Shown here in pieces: positions 25,761 to 34,017 of a DNA stretch of 64,000 nt. The position numbers and the translations under genes are program-made. The stretch covers positions 1 through 64,000 of the forward strand of contig NZ_JBMERR010000016.1 of assembly GCF_048820915.1 (NCBI RefSeq), in the 5' to 3' direction. This stretch comes from Cribrihabitans_A pelagius. Its GTDB lineage: Bacteria > Pseudomonadota > Alphaproteobacteria > Rhodobacterales > Rhodobacteraceae. Every line of letters begins with the position of its first letter. Position 1 is the first letter of the stretch. Under the pieces are notes generated by a model, which saw only the letters and a list, made by a program, of their open reading frames with translations, ran no database searches and was not told where the DNA came from.

Positions 25761-26501
25761 ATGCGGCTGGACTATGAGACGGATGCAGGGCTGGGCGCGC
25801 GCGCGGCGCTGGGGCTGATCGTGCTGGCAGCGGATGAAACGCTGGAGGCGGAGAGCGCCCGGCTGACCCGGCTGCCCGGCGTTGCGCTCTATCACAGCCG
25901 CATCCCGATGGCGCCGGTGGTGAGCCCGGAGACGCTGACCCGCATGGCCGCCGATCTGCCCGCAGCGGCGGGGCTTTTGCCCGGGCCGGCCGCGCGCGGG
26001 GTGATCGGCTATGGCTGCACCTCGGCGGCGGCGGTGATCGGCTCGGAAAACGTCGCCCGCGCCATCCGCACCACCTGTCCCGAGGCCCGCGTGACCGACC
26101 CGTTGGCCGCACTGATCGCAGCCGGACGGCACCTCGGGGTGCGGCGGCTCGGGTTTCTCAGCCCCTACGCGGCGCAAGTCTCGCTGCGGCTGCGGGAGCG
26201 GCTGGCGGAGGCCGGGTTCGAGATCGCCGCCTTCGGCTCCTTCGAGGCCGAGGACGACCGCGTGGTAGGCCGGATCACGCCGGAGGCCATCGCCGCCGGC
26301 GCAATCCAGGTCGCGGAGGCCGCACCTTGCGACGCGCTGGTGATCTCCTGCACCAGCCTGCGCTGCCTGGACGTGATCCCGCAAATCGAGGCGCAGACCG
26401 GCCTGCCGGTGCTGACCAGCAACCAGGCACTGGCCTGGCACATGCTGCGGCTGGCGGGTGTGGAAGACCGGCAGCCGGAATTCGGTAGGCTGTTGGCCTG
26501 A
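25761..26501 (+). CDS. Maleate isomerase/arylmalonate decarboxylase superfamily protein (EutA-like)
   Basis: A 246-residue member of the Asp/Glu racemase superfamily. Both catalytic Cys positions are present: GVIGYGCTSAAAVIG (Cys near 88) and LVISCTSLRCLDVIP (near 197). The opening LGLIVLAADETLEAE and ALYHSRIPMAPVV fit the maleate isomerase/EutA subgroup rather than glutamate racemases. In other roseobacters EutA sits in ectoine-utilisation clusters with an AsnC regulator; here only an Lrp-type gene adjoins it and no other ectoine gene is seen. The substrate is unknown. Confidence 0.8.
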   Translation: MRLDYETDAGLGARAALGLIVLAADETLEAESARLTRLPGVALYHSRIPMAPVVSPETLTRMAADLPAAAGLLPGPAARGVIGYGCTSAAAVIGSENVARAIRTTCPEARVTDPLAALIAAGRHLGVRRLGFLSPYAAQVSLRLRERLAEAGFEIAAFGSFEAEDDRVVGRITPEAIAAGAIQVAEAAPCDALVISCTSLRCLDVIPQIEAQTGLPVLTSNQALAWHMLRLAGVEDRQPEFGRLLA

Positions 26502-26517
26502 ACGGGCGCCGGGGGCC

Positions 26518-27300
26518 TCAGAACCTCAGCGACAGGCAGGACATGCCGCCGTCTAGCTTGGCGCAATCGGTGTTGTCGATCTCCACCACCTCGTAGCCTT
26601 CGCGTGTCAGCATCTCCGCCGTGCGCGGAAAGCCCGCCGCCATCAGCACCAGGTTGTTGAAGCGGATCGCGTTGGCCGCGGCCTCCTCGCCCTCGGGGGT
26701 GCGCAGCACCCGGTAGCCTTCAAAACAGCCCGAGGCATCGAGCCGCTTGGTGGCCAGAATGGTCTCGTCATCCATCAGCGAGCAATCGGTCTTGAAGTGC
26801 AGGACACCCTCCGGCGTGAACACCTCGCGCAGGGGGCGGCCCCATTCGGCGCAGATCTCGGCGAGCTCGGCCACGCCCGCAGCATCGGTGCGGGCAGAGC
26901 GGCCGACCAGCACCTCGCGGCCGGTGAACAGGATGTCGCCGCCCTCGATATGACCGGGGCCGCGGATTGCGCGCACGTCGTCAAAGCAACGGCGGATCGC
27001 GGGGGCCATCTCCGCCACCTCTCCCATGCGCGAGGGCGCGCCGGGGCGCATCAGCACCGCGCCTTCGGGCAGGCAGAGCGCGGTATCCTCAACAAAGACC
27101 GAATCGGGGAAATCCGCGAGAGGCGGCAGTTCGATCACCTCGGCCCCGGTGCTTTTCAGCGCGGCGGCGTAGGTCTCATGCGCCTTCAGCATGGTTGTGA
27201 GGTCCGGGGTGCCGGTGTCCTCGGCGCGAAGGCCCTCGACGATTGAAGGCGCGGGGCGGCGGATGATGGCGCGGGTGAAGTCAATTGCGGGGTTTGTCAT
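26518..27300 (-). CDS. Dimethylarginine dimethylaminohydrolase (DDAH) family amidinohydrolase
   Basis: DDAH hydrolyses N-methylated arginines to citrulline and mono- or dimethylamine. The 260-residue protein keeps the guanidine-modifying core: SVFVEDTALCLPEGAVLMRPGAPSR in two adjoining blocks, the GGDILFTGREVLVG strand, the catalytic His in VLHFKTDCSLMDD, and the nucleophile Cys in LDGGMSCLSLRF at the C-terminus. It is the last gene of the TetR-aruH-aruI-DDAH operon, starting six bases after the aruI stop with AAGGA inside the aruI end. Activity on free arginine or another guanidine cannot be excluded. Confidence 0.88.
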   Translation of the reverse strand: MTNPAIDFTRAIIRRPAPSIVEGLRAEDTGTPDLTTMLKAHETYAAALKSTGAEVIELPPLADFPDSVFVEDTALCLPEGAVLMRPGAPSRMGEVAEMAPAIRRCFDDVRAIRGPGHIEGGDILFTGREVLVGRSARTDAAGVAELAEICAEWGRPLREVFTPEGVLHFKTDCSLMDDETILATKRLDASGCFEGYRVLRTPEGEEAAANAIRFNNLVLMAAGFPRTAEMLTREGYEVVEIDNTDCAKLDGGMSCLSLRF

Positions 27301-27306
27301 TTGTGG

Positions 27307-28905
27307 TCAATCCTTTGCGGGTATGAACTGCGGCGCGGCGACTTCCACCAGACTGGGGCCGTCGTGCCGGGCGGCGGCAGCCAGTGCTCCGGCGGCCGCT
27401 TCCGGCGTGGCGTCGCAGCGGCTGTAGGGGATGCCGAAGGAGGCGGCGGCGGCCTGGAAATCCGGCGGGGCCGGATCGCAGCCCACAACAGTGACGCCCG
27501 CATCCTGCATCGCCGTGGCGATCTCGCGGTAGCCGCTGTTGTTCCAGATCACGAAGGTGATGGGCAATTTTTCGTCCACCGCGGCCATCACCTCAGGCAG
27601 GGAGAACTGGGCGCCGCCGTCGCCTGCCAGGCAGATCACCCGCGCCTTGGGGTCCGCAATAGAGGCGCCGATGGCTGCCGGGATCGCATAGCCCAGCGCA
27701 CCGTAGCCGGTGGCGGCGTTGAACCAGCCCCCCGCGCGGTCGTGATCGTAATAGAGGTTGCCCGCATAGATCGGCTGGGTGGAATCCCCCACAATCAGCG
27801 CGCCAGGCACCGCATCGCGCATCGCCTCCAGGGTGGCGGCCAGCGCGCGGTAGTCCGGGCCAATCTCCGCCAGCGCGGCGTCGCGGGTCCGGGCGGCACG
27901 GGCGGCGCCGCCGTGGTTTGCAGGGTTCTGCGGCAGCAGACCCAGGAGCGCCTCCAGCACCGTCGCGGCCGTCGCCTCGATCGCGATTTCCGCCGGGTGG
28001 CGGGCCAGCTGCGCGGGACAGACATCCACGCGGATCAGCGCGCCCAGCGGCGGCATGCGGCCGGTGCCGTACATGTCGTAATCGGTGGGCCCGAGCTCGG
28101 TGCCCAGCGCCAGAACCGCGTCGGCCCCGGCAATAAGGTTGCGCACCGCTTCGAGGCTAGGGCTTGCGGGGACGCCCAGCGGATGGCCGAACATCACGCC
28201 GCGGGCGTTCACGGTCTGCACCACCGGGGCGTCCAGCCGCTCGGCCAGCGCCCGCAGCGCCGCGCCGTCGCGCCGGGCGCCGCCGCCTGCGAGGATCACC
28301 GGCCGCTCCGCCCGGGCGAGCCGCGCGGCGGCCTGTTCCAGCAAGGCGGGGCCGGGGCCGGGCCGGGCCGGCCGGCTGTCGACTAGGGCTGCGTGATGTG
28401 CCTCCCCCGCAACATCCAGCGGTATCTGGATATGCGCCGGGCCGGGCCGGCCGTCCGCAAAGGGCGCAAAGGCGCGCTCCAGCGCGGGCAGCAGATCGCC
28501 AGGCGCCGCCACATGCTCGGACACCAGCGCCACGGTGGAGGCCAGCGCGTGCTGGTCCGGCAGTTCGTGCAGATGGCCAAGCCCGCGGCCGATGCTCGCC
28601 TGCCGGTTCACGCCGGAGACCACCAGCATCGGCACCGAATCGGCGCGCGCCTGCGCCATCGCCGTGAGCGTGTTGGTCAGCCCTGGCCCGGTGATCACAA
28701 AGGCCACCCCCGGCTTGCCCGAAACCCGCGCATAGCCATCCGCCATGAAGCCCGCACCCTGTTCGTGGCGCGGCGTCACATGCCGCAGCCCGGACTGCGC
28801 CAGCCCGCGGTAGAGCTCCACCGTATGGACGCCCGGAATACCAAAGACGGTGTCCGCGCCGCGCGCTTTCAGCGCGGCCACCAATGCTTCGCCGGTGCTG
28901 GTCAT
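27307..28905 (-). CDS. aruI: ThDP-dependent decarboxylase, 5-guanidino-2-oxopentanoate decarboxylase (AruI) type
   Basis: A 532-residue protein of the acetolactate synthase fold, expected to decarboxylate 2-ketoarginine to 4-guanidinobutyraldehyde. It starts GEALVAALKARGADTVFGIPG, has the catalytic Glu in PRHEQGAGFMADGYAR and a central domain with VILAGGGARRDGAA. The ThDP/Mg motif runs from CLAGDGGAQFSLPEV to NN in FVIWNNSGY. An aminotransferase of AruH type overlaps its start (ATGA) and a DDAH gene follows. That pairing, as in the arginine transaminase pathway, is the main reason for choosing AruI over plain acetolactate synthase. No small regulatory subunit gene is present. Confidence 0.8.
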   Translation of the reverse strand: MTSTGEALVAALKARGADTVFGIPGVHTVELYRGLAQSGLRHVTPRHEQGAGFMADGYARVSGKPGVAFVITGPGLTNTLTAMAQARADSVPMLVVSGVNRQASIGRGLGHLHELPDQHALASTVALVSEHVAAPGDLLPALERAFAPFADGRPGPAHIQIPLDVAGEAHHAALVDSRPARPGPGPALLEQAAARLARAERPVILAGGGARRDGAALRALAERLDAPVVQTVNARGVMFGHPLGVPASPSLEAVRNLIAGADAVLALGTELGPTDYDMYGTGRMPPLGALIRVDVCPAQLARHPAEIAIEATAATVLEALLGLLPQNPANHGGAARAARTRDAALAEIGPDYRALAATLEAMRDAVPGALIVGDSTQPIYAGNLYYDHDRAGGWFNAATGYGALGYAIPAAIGASIADPKARVICLAGDGGAQFSLPEVMAAVDEKLPITFVIWNNSGYREIATAMQDAGVTVVGCDPAPPDFQAAAASFGIPYSRCDATPEAAAGALAAAARHDGPSLVEVAAPQFIPAKD

Positions 28906-30089
28906 GCCGCGTTCCTTTTCAACTCGTCTGCATGGGCCACGATGCGATCGATCGCTGCGTCGAATTTCCCGTCATCAATTGTCAGCGCCACCCGGACCCA
29001 GGTTGGCAGGCTCTCCCCGAAGGAGGCGCCGGGCATCACCGCAACGCCGCCGTTCTCCAGAAGGTCGAGCGCGTAGGCCTCGCCTGTGAGGCCGGTGCAG
29101 GCCACATCGACCATCGCGAACATCCCCGCGTCGGGGCGGTGCACAGTGAAACCGGTATCCCGCTGCAGCCGTTCGGCGAGCAATGCTGCGCGGGCGGCAA
29201 AACGCGCGCTCATCCCCGGCGCCACAGGCGAGCCGTCGCGCACCGCCCGTTCGGTCATGTCCGCGATGAAGGGCTGGTTGCCGAAGAGCATCGTCTCCGA
29301 CACCGGCAGCAGCGCGTTGCAAAAGGCCTCGGACGCAATACACCAGCCGCTGCGGAAGCCCGGCGCGGCGTGGGATTTGGAAATCGAGGAGACCGCGATC
29401 ACCCGCTCCGCCAGGTCTGGATCGGCAAGCGGCGAGGTGAAGGCGGCGCCCTCGAAGATCAGCTGCTCATAGACTTCGTCCGAGATGATCCAGAGGTCAT
29501 GCTTGCGGGCCAGCGCGCCAATTCCGGCGATGTCCTGCGGCGTCAGAATCGCGCCTGTGGGGTTATGCGGCGTGGTCAGCAGGATCGCGCGGCTGCGTGG
29601 GGTGATGCGGGCGGCAAGGTCCTCGGCCTGCATCCGGAAGCCCGCCTCGGGGCGCAGCGGCACCGGTACCATGGCGGCACCCGAGGCCCGCACCACGCCC
29701 TCGTAGGTCGCATACATCGGATCGCCCACCAGCACCTCGTCACCGGGGCCCGCGACACCTGCCATCACCGCATAAAGCGCGGTCTGGGTGCCGGGGAAGC
29801 AAAGCACGTTGCCGGGCCCGAAAGCACGGCAGCGGGTGCGGGTGTAATACTCCGCCAGCGCGCGGCGCAGGCCGATCTCGCCGCGGCCGTCGGAATAGCC
29901 GGTGCGCCCGGCCTGCATCGCCTGCACGGCCGCCTGCATCAGCGCGGGCGGCGTCGGCACATCCGGCTCGCCAATGGTCATCTCGATCAGGTCGGCGCCT
30001 GCGGCGGCCATCGCGCGCGCCTTCAGGTGCACTTCCCACTTGTCGCCGCCCAGCCCCGCCAGGCGTTCGGTTATCGCAGTCGTTCTCAT
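28902..30089 (-). CDS. aruH: Class I aminotransferase, arginine:pyruvate transaminase (AruH) type
   Basis: A 395-residue fold-type I PLP enzyme. Visible are IEMTIGEPDVPTPP near the start, GRTGYSDGRGEIGLRRALAE, LTTPHNPTGAILT with the cofactor Asn, ISDEVYEQL with Asp and Tyr, the Schiff-base Lys in VSSISKSHAAPGFRSGW, and the carboxylate-binding Arg near WVRVALTID. AruH moves the amino group of arginine to pyruvate, giving 2-ketoarginine for AruI, the next gene. It overlaps the TetR gene and aruI by ATGA. Subgroup specificity is inferred from gene context. Confidence 0.8.
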   Translation of the reverse strand: MRTTAITERLAGLGGDKWEVHLKARAMAAAGADLIEMTIGEPDVPTPPALMQAAVQAMQAGRTGYSDGRGEIGLRRALAEYYTRTRCRAFGPGNVLCFPGTQTALYAVMAGVAGPGDEVLVGDPMYATYEGVVRASGAAMVPVPLRPEAGFRMQAEDLAARITPRSRAILLTTPHNPTGAILTPQDIAGIGALARKHDLWIISDEVYEQLIFEGAAFTSPLADPDLAERVIAVSSISKSHAAPGFRSGWCIASEAFCNALLPVSETMLFGNQPFIADMTERAVRDGSPVAPGMSARFAARAALLAERLQRDTGFTVHRPDAGMFAMVDVACTGLTGEAYALDLLENGGVAVMPGASFGESLPTWVRVALTIDDGKFDAAIDRIVAHADELKRNAA

Positions 30090-30733
30090 GGCCGTTCCGC
30101 CTTCTGTTGCAAGTCGAGTCCAATAATTGCGCCGATCGAATCAAGTCCGATGTCCGGCAGCTCGCCCGGCTCAAACGCCTCCGGCAGGGCGCCGCCCTCC
30201 AGCCACAGCCCGTCGATCACCGCGTTGCAGGCCGTGGCGAGGCGGCGCGCCTGGGCTGGCGCTGCCGGCTGCCCCGCCTCCTCCAGCGCCGCGCGGATCA
30301 AGTCTTCGAGCCGGTCGCGGAAGTCGGCATAGGTGCGCGCGTGGGTGGCCCGCATCTGCGGGTCGCGCTGCACCTTGTTGAGGAAGCTGGCCCAGAGCGC
30401 GATCGAGCGCGGGTCCACCACCGGCGCCGTCAGAGAAGCCACCACGAAGGCCGTGAGCCGCTCCCGGGCCGGACGCTCATCGCCCGCCGCGGGTGCCGCG
30501 GTGAGATCGGTCATGAAGGTCATGTGATGCTCGTAGGCCGCGGCGATCAGCTCCTCCTTGGAGGAGAAATAATGCCGGATCAGCCCCTGTGTGACCTCTG
30601 CCCGCTCGGCAATGGCGCGCACGGTGGCGCCGCGCACGCCCTTCTCCGCCACCAGCGCCAGCGCCGCCTCGATCAGCGCCAGCTTGCGCTGCTCCGGCGT
30701 CTCGCGCCTGAATTTGCGGCGGTCTTCGCTCAC
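30086..30733 (-). CDS. TetR family regulator of the arginine-type locus
   Basis: A 215-residue regulator with an N-terminal TetR HTH: RKLALIEAALALVAEKGVRG, TVRAIAERAEVTQGLIRHYF and SSKEELIAAAYEHH, followed by a helical ligand domain that resembles BetI-type members. The start is placed at GTG 30733 rather than at an ATG at 30775. AGGA precedes the GTG, and a TATAAT-like -10 element at 30761-30766 would put the transcript start between the two. It is the first gene of the operon with aruH, aruI and DDAH and probably represses both itself and the divergent transporter. Confidence 0.82.
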   Translation of the reverse strand: MSEDRRKFRRETPEQRKLALIEAALALVAEKGVRGATVRAIAERAEVTQGLIRHYFSSKEELIAAAYEHHMTFMTDLTAAPAAGDERPARERLTAFVVASLTAPVVDPRSIALWASFLNKVQRDPQMRATHARTYADFRDRLEDLIRAALEEAGQPAAPAQARRLATACNAVIDGLWLEGGALPEAFEPGELPDIGLDSIGAIIGLDLQQKAERP

Positions 30734-30759
30734 GGGCGGATCCTTTCGCGGGCCGTGGA

Positions 30760-30779
30760 AATTATACACTTGCATAATT
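30760..30779. promoter_or_regulatory. Palindrome in the TetR/transporter divergent promoter
   Basis: AATTAT (30760-30765) is mirrored by ATAATT (30774-30779), with further CA/TG symmetry inside, making a 20-bp operator-like palindrome. It overlaps a leftward TATAAT and lies 48 bases before the ATPase start, so one bound TetR dimer could block both promoters. Function is inferred. Confidence 0.65.
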
Positions 30780-30826
30780 ACTGGGGTTCGGCCTTACTAC
30801 AAGCCGAAAAGTGAGGAAGCCGGAAG

Positions 30827-31636
30827 ATGCCCACCGCCGCCAGAGCCGCGCCGCTGTCAGAGCCTGTTACCGACCCCGCCCCGCGTGAAGAGGCAATCCG
30901 GGTGGAGGGGCTCCACAAGTCCTTCGGAACCCTGGAAGTGCTGAAGGGCGTGTCACTCACGGCGCAGAAGGGCGATGTGGTGGCGGTGATTGGCGGCAGC
31001 GGCTCGGGCAAGTCGACGATGCTGCGCTGCATCAACTTCCTGGAAACGCCCAGCGCGGGCCGCATTGTGATCGGCGGCGAGGAGGTGGCAATGCGCTCCG
31101 ATGGCGCGCCCTCGGACCGGCGCCAGATCGAGCGCATCCGCACCCGGCTGGCGATGGTATTCCAGCAGTTCAACCTTTGGACCCACCGCACGCTTCTGGA
31201 AAACGTGATCGAGGTGCCGGTGCATGTGCTGAAGATGCCCCGCGCCGAAGCCATCGAGCGCGCCCGCACCCTGCTTGCCCGCGTCGGGCTGGAGGGCAAG
31301 GCGGAGAGCTTCCCGGCCTATCTCTCGGGCGGCCAGCAGCAGCGCGCGGCGATCGCGCGGGCGCTGGCGGTGGACCCTTCGGCGATGCTGTTTGACGAGC
31401 CGACTTCGGCGCTGGACCCGGAACTGGTGGGCGAGGTGCTGCAAGTGATCCGCGGCCTTGCGTCCGAGGGGCGCACCATGCTGCTGGTCACGCATGAGAT
31501 GAAGTTTGCCTGCGAAGTCGCGGACCACGTGGTGTTCCTGCACCAGGGCCGGATCGAGGAGCAGGGCGCGCCGGAGGATGTCTTTGGCAACCCGCAGTCG
31601 GAGCGGCTGCGCAAGTTCCTGGCATCCGTGCACTGA
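30827..31636 (+). CDS. Polar amino acid ABC transporter, ATP-binding protein (HisP/AotP type)
   Basis: A 269-residue ABC ATPase of the polar amino acid uptake family: IRVEGLHKSFGTLEVLKGVS, Walker A GGSGSGKST, Q-loop MVFQQFNLWTHRT, signature LSGGQQQRAAIARAL, Walker B AMLFDEPTSALDP and switch LVTHEMKFA. WTH after the Q-loop is frequent in HisP/AotP-type basic amino acid importers. ATG 30827 has GAGGAAG upstream. It is the first of four genes (ATPase, binding protein, two permeases) divergent from the TetR operon. Arginine or a methylated arginine is the likely cargo. Confidence 0.9.
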   Translation: MPTAARAAPLSEPVTDPAPREEAIRVEGLHKSFGTLEVLKGVSLTAQKGDVVAVIGGSGSGKSTMLRCINFLETPSAGRIVIGGEEVAMRSDGAPSDRRQIERIRTRLAMVFQQFNLWTHRTLLENVIEVPVHVLKMPRAEAIERARTLLARVGLEGKAESFPAYLSGGQQQRAAIARALAVDPSAMLFDEPTSALDPELVGEVLQVIRGLASEGRTMLLVTHEMKFACEVADHVVFLHQGRIEEQGAPEDVFGNPQSERLRKFLASVH

Positions 31637-31720
31637 GACAGGAGCCGGAACCGGTGCCGGGAACGGCACGAAAAGCAAAAAATCGATAACAAGCAAGACC
31701 ATACAACAGGGAGAGAAAAG

Positions 31721-32485
31721 ATGGAACTCAAGGCACTTTTGAGCGCAGCCGCTGCCGCGGCGGCACTGACCGCGGGCGCGGCGGCCGCCGAACAAGTGAA
31801 GATCGGCATCGCCGCCGAGCCCTACCCGCCCTTCGCCTCGCCCGACTCCGCGGGCAATTGGACCGGCTGGGAGATCGAGGTGATCGGCGCGGTTTGCGCG
31901 GCCGCCGCGCTGGACTGCGTGATTACTCCCGTCGCCTGGGACGGCATCATCCCCTCGCTCACCGGCCAGCAGATCGACGCGATCATGGCCTCCATGTCGA
32001 TCACCGAGGAGCGGATGAAGACCATCGATTTCAGCGAACCCTACTACAACACTCCGGCAGTAATTGTCGCTGACAAGTCGCTTGAGATCGTGCCCACCCC
32101 GGCCTCTCTGGCGGGCAGGATCGTCGGCATCCAGGCCGCCACCATCCATCAGGCCTATGCGCAGGAATACTTCAAGGACGCCGAGCTGCGCGTCTACCAG
32201 ACCCAGGACGAGGCCAACCAGGACCTGTTTGCGGGCCGCATCGACGCCACCCAGGCGGACAGCATCGCGATGGCCGATTTCGTCGCCTCCGACGCGGGCG
32301 GCTGCTGCGAGATCAAGGGTGCCGTCGCAGATGACCCGGCGATCCTCGGCCGCGGCGTGGGCGCCGGTGTGCGCAAGGGCGACGACGCGCTGCGCGAAGC
32401 GCTGAACAAGGGTATCGCGGCGATCTTGGCCGATGGCACCCATGAGGCGATCACCGCCAAATACTTCACCACCAGCATCTACTAA
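31721..32485 (+). CDS. Periplasmic basic amino acid-binding protein (ArgT/AotJ type)
   Basis: A 254-residue precursor with signal peptide LLSAAAAAAALTAGAAAAE and a bacterial extracellular solute-binding family 3 domain. Visible are IGIAAEPYPPFASPDSAG, GWEIEVIGAVC, AWDGIIPSLTGQQIDAIMAS and the family signature MSITEERMKTIDFSEPYY; the hinge segment is LAGRIVGIQAATIHQAYAQE. The first strand's YPPF with an acidic neighbour is usual for lysine, arginine and ornithine binders. GGGAGAG precedes the ATG. An 84-base gap after the ATPase gene may hold an mRNA-processing hairpin, but none is convincing. Confidence 0.9.
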   Translation: MELKALLSAAAAAAALTAGAAAAEQVKIGIAAEPYPPFASPDSAGNWTGWEIEVIGAVCAAAALDCVITPVAWDGIIPSLTGQQIDAIMASMSITEERMKTIDFSEPYYNTPAVIVADKSLEIVPTPASLAGRIVGIQAATIHQAYAQEYFKDAELRVYQTQDEANQDLFAGRIDATQADSIAMADFVASDAGGCCEIKGAVADDPAILGRGVGAGVRKGDDALREALNKGIAAILADGTHEAITAKYFTTSIY

Positions 32486-32494
32486 GGCGCTGGC

Positions 32495-33247
32495 GTGAAT
32501 ACTGTCCTCGACATGCTCGGCCTGGCGCAGAGCGCAGAGCTGCTGTCGCTCTCCCCGCCCGGCTGGGGGGCCAACCTGCTGCGCGGGCTGGCGAATTCCC
32601 TGCAAATCGCCTTTGGCGCCTTCGGGATGGGGCTGGTGATCGGGCTGTTGGGGGCCTATGGCAAGCTATATGGCGGGAAGGTCACGCGCGACCTTCTCGC
32701 CATTTACACCACCGTGATCCGGGCGGTGCCCGAACTGGTGCTGATCCTGATCCTCTATTACGTGGGCAGCGACCTCATCAACAAGCTGTCCGCCGCGATG
32801 GGCGGCGGCCGGGTGGAGATCAGCGGCGTTGCCGCGGGGATCGGGGTCCTGGGTGTCGTTCAGGGCGCCTATGCGACCGAAGTGCTGCGCGGCGCGATTC
32901 AGGCGGTGCCCGCGGGCCAGATCGAGGCAGCACGGGCCTACGGCATGCCCGGTTTCATGATCATGCGCCGGGTCACCATCCCCGCGATGATGGCCTTTGC
33001 CACACCGGGGCTGGCGAATCTCTGGCTGATCGCCACCAAGGATACCGCGCTGCTGGCCATCGTGGGCTTTTCCGAGCTGACACTGGAAACCCGCCAGGCC
33101 GCGAGCAGCACGCGGGCCTATTTCACCTTCTTCCTTGCAGCGGGCGCGCTCTACCTGCTGGTCACGCTCTGTTCCGGCGCGGTTTTTGCCCGGATCGAGA
33201 AATGGGCACGCCGCGGCCAGCCCTCGCTGAAGGAGGCGCGCGGATGA
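32495..33247 (+). CDS. Polar amino acid ABC transporter permease (HisQ/AotQ type)
   Basis: A 250-residue inner-membrane protein of the His/Glu/Gln/Arg permease family. Helices begin at LANSLQIAFGAFGMGLVIGL, the TM1-loop motif TTVIRAVPELVLILILYY is typical of this family (usually RGTPLLVQL), and the EAA loop reads GAIQAVPAGQIEAARAYGMP. Translation starts at GTG 32495, nine bases after the binding-protein stop. The second permease overlaps its stop (ATGA). Together they form the heterodimeric channel. Confidence 0.88.
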   Translation: MNTVLDMLGLAQSAELLSLSPPGWGANLLRGLANSLQIAFGAFGMGLVIGLLGAYGKLYGGKVTRDLLAIYTTVIRAVPELVLILILYYVGSDLINKLSAAMGGGRVEISGVAAGIGVLGVVQGAYATEVLRGAIQAVPAGQIEAARAYGMPGFMIMRRVTIPAMMAFATPGLANLWLIATKDTALLAIVGFSELTLETRQAASSTRAYFTFFLAAGALYLLVTLCSGAVFARIEKWARRGQPSLKEARG

Positions 33248-34017
33248 GCGGGCTGCGCGACCTTTTTCAACCGCACCGGATCGCGCTCTTGGCGCTGTTT
33301 GCGCTGTTGGTCATCTGGTGCGCCGTCTCGCTGCGCTGGGACTGGATCCCGGAATATGCGCCGCTGATCCTGGAGGGCATGTGGCGCACCGTCTGGATCC
33401 TGGCGGTGACCACGGTGCTGGGCTTCCTGCTGGCGGTGCCCCTGGGTCTCGCGCAGGCGGTGGGGCCCTGGTACCTGGCGGCACCTGCGCGGGCCTTCTG
33501 CACGGTGATCCGGGGCACGCCGCTGCTGTTGCAGATCTGGCTGCTGTATTACGGGCTGGGGTCGCTGTTTCCGCAATTTCCCTGGATCCGCTCCTCGGAG
33601 CTTTGGCCCTACCTCCGGCAGGCCTGGCCCTATGCGGTGCTGGCACTGACGCTTTCTTACGCCGGCTATGAAGGCGAGGTGATGCGGGGCGCCTTCTCCA
33701 ATGTCGCCAAGGGCCAGCTGGAGGCGGCAAAATCCTTCGGCATGCCGCGCTTCACCCTGTTCCGGCGGATCTGGCTGCCGCAGGCGGTGCGCAACGTGCT
33801 GCCGACGCTGGGCGGCGAGACCATCCTGCAGCTCAAGGCCACGCCGCTGGTTGCCACCATCACGGTGATTGAGATCTACTCAGTCTCCTCCCGGGTCCGG
33901 GCCGATACCTTCGTGGTCTACGAGCCGCTGTTGCTGCTCGCGGTCTTCTACATGGCGGTGGCCGGGCTGATCTCGCTGGCCTTCCGGCGGCTGGAGCGGC
34001 AGGTCCCCGCCCGCTAG
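33244..34017 (+). CDS. Polar amino acid ABC transporter permease (HisM/AotM type)
   Basis: A 257-residue permease partnering the preceding gene. It has TVIRGTPLLLQIWLLYYGL, the hallmark of the family, and the EAA loop GAFSNVAKGQLEAAKSFGMP, followed by LPQAVRNVLPTLGGE. The start ATG 33244 lies within the stop of the first permease. The gene ends in TAG at 34015-34017 inside a CTAG shared with the stop of the convergent antiporter gene, so there is no room for a separate terminator. Confidence 0.88.
   Translation: MSGLRDLFQPHRIALLALFALLVIWCAVSLRWDWIPEYAPLILEGMWRTVWILAVTTVLGFLLAVPLGLAQAVGPWYLAAPARAFCTVIRGTPLLLQIWLLYYGLGSLFPQFPWIRSSELWPYLRQAWPYAVLALTLSYAGYEGEVMRGAFSNVAKGQLEAAKSFGMPRFTLFRRIWLPQAVRNVLPTLGGETILQLKATPLVATITVIEIYSVSSRVRADTFVVYEPLLLLAVFYMAVAGLISLAFRRLERQVPAR

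Noticed and set aside
25168..26501. Considered an ectoine-utilisation (eut/doe) cluster
   Set aside because: Only an Lrp-type regulator and an EutA-like protein are here; no ectoine hydrolase, deacetylase or Ueh transporter genes are visible.
27307..28905. Considered acetolactate synthase large subunit (IlvB)
   Set aside because: No IlvN small subunit, and linked to an AruH-like transaminase and DDAH, which fits 2-ketoarginine decarboxylase better. Still open without assay.
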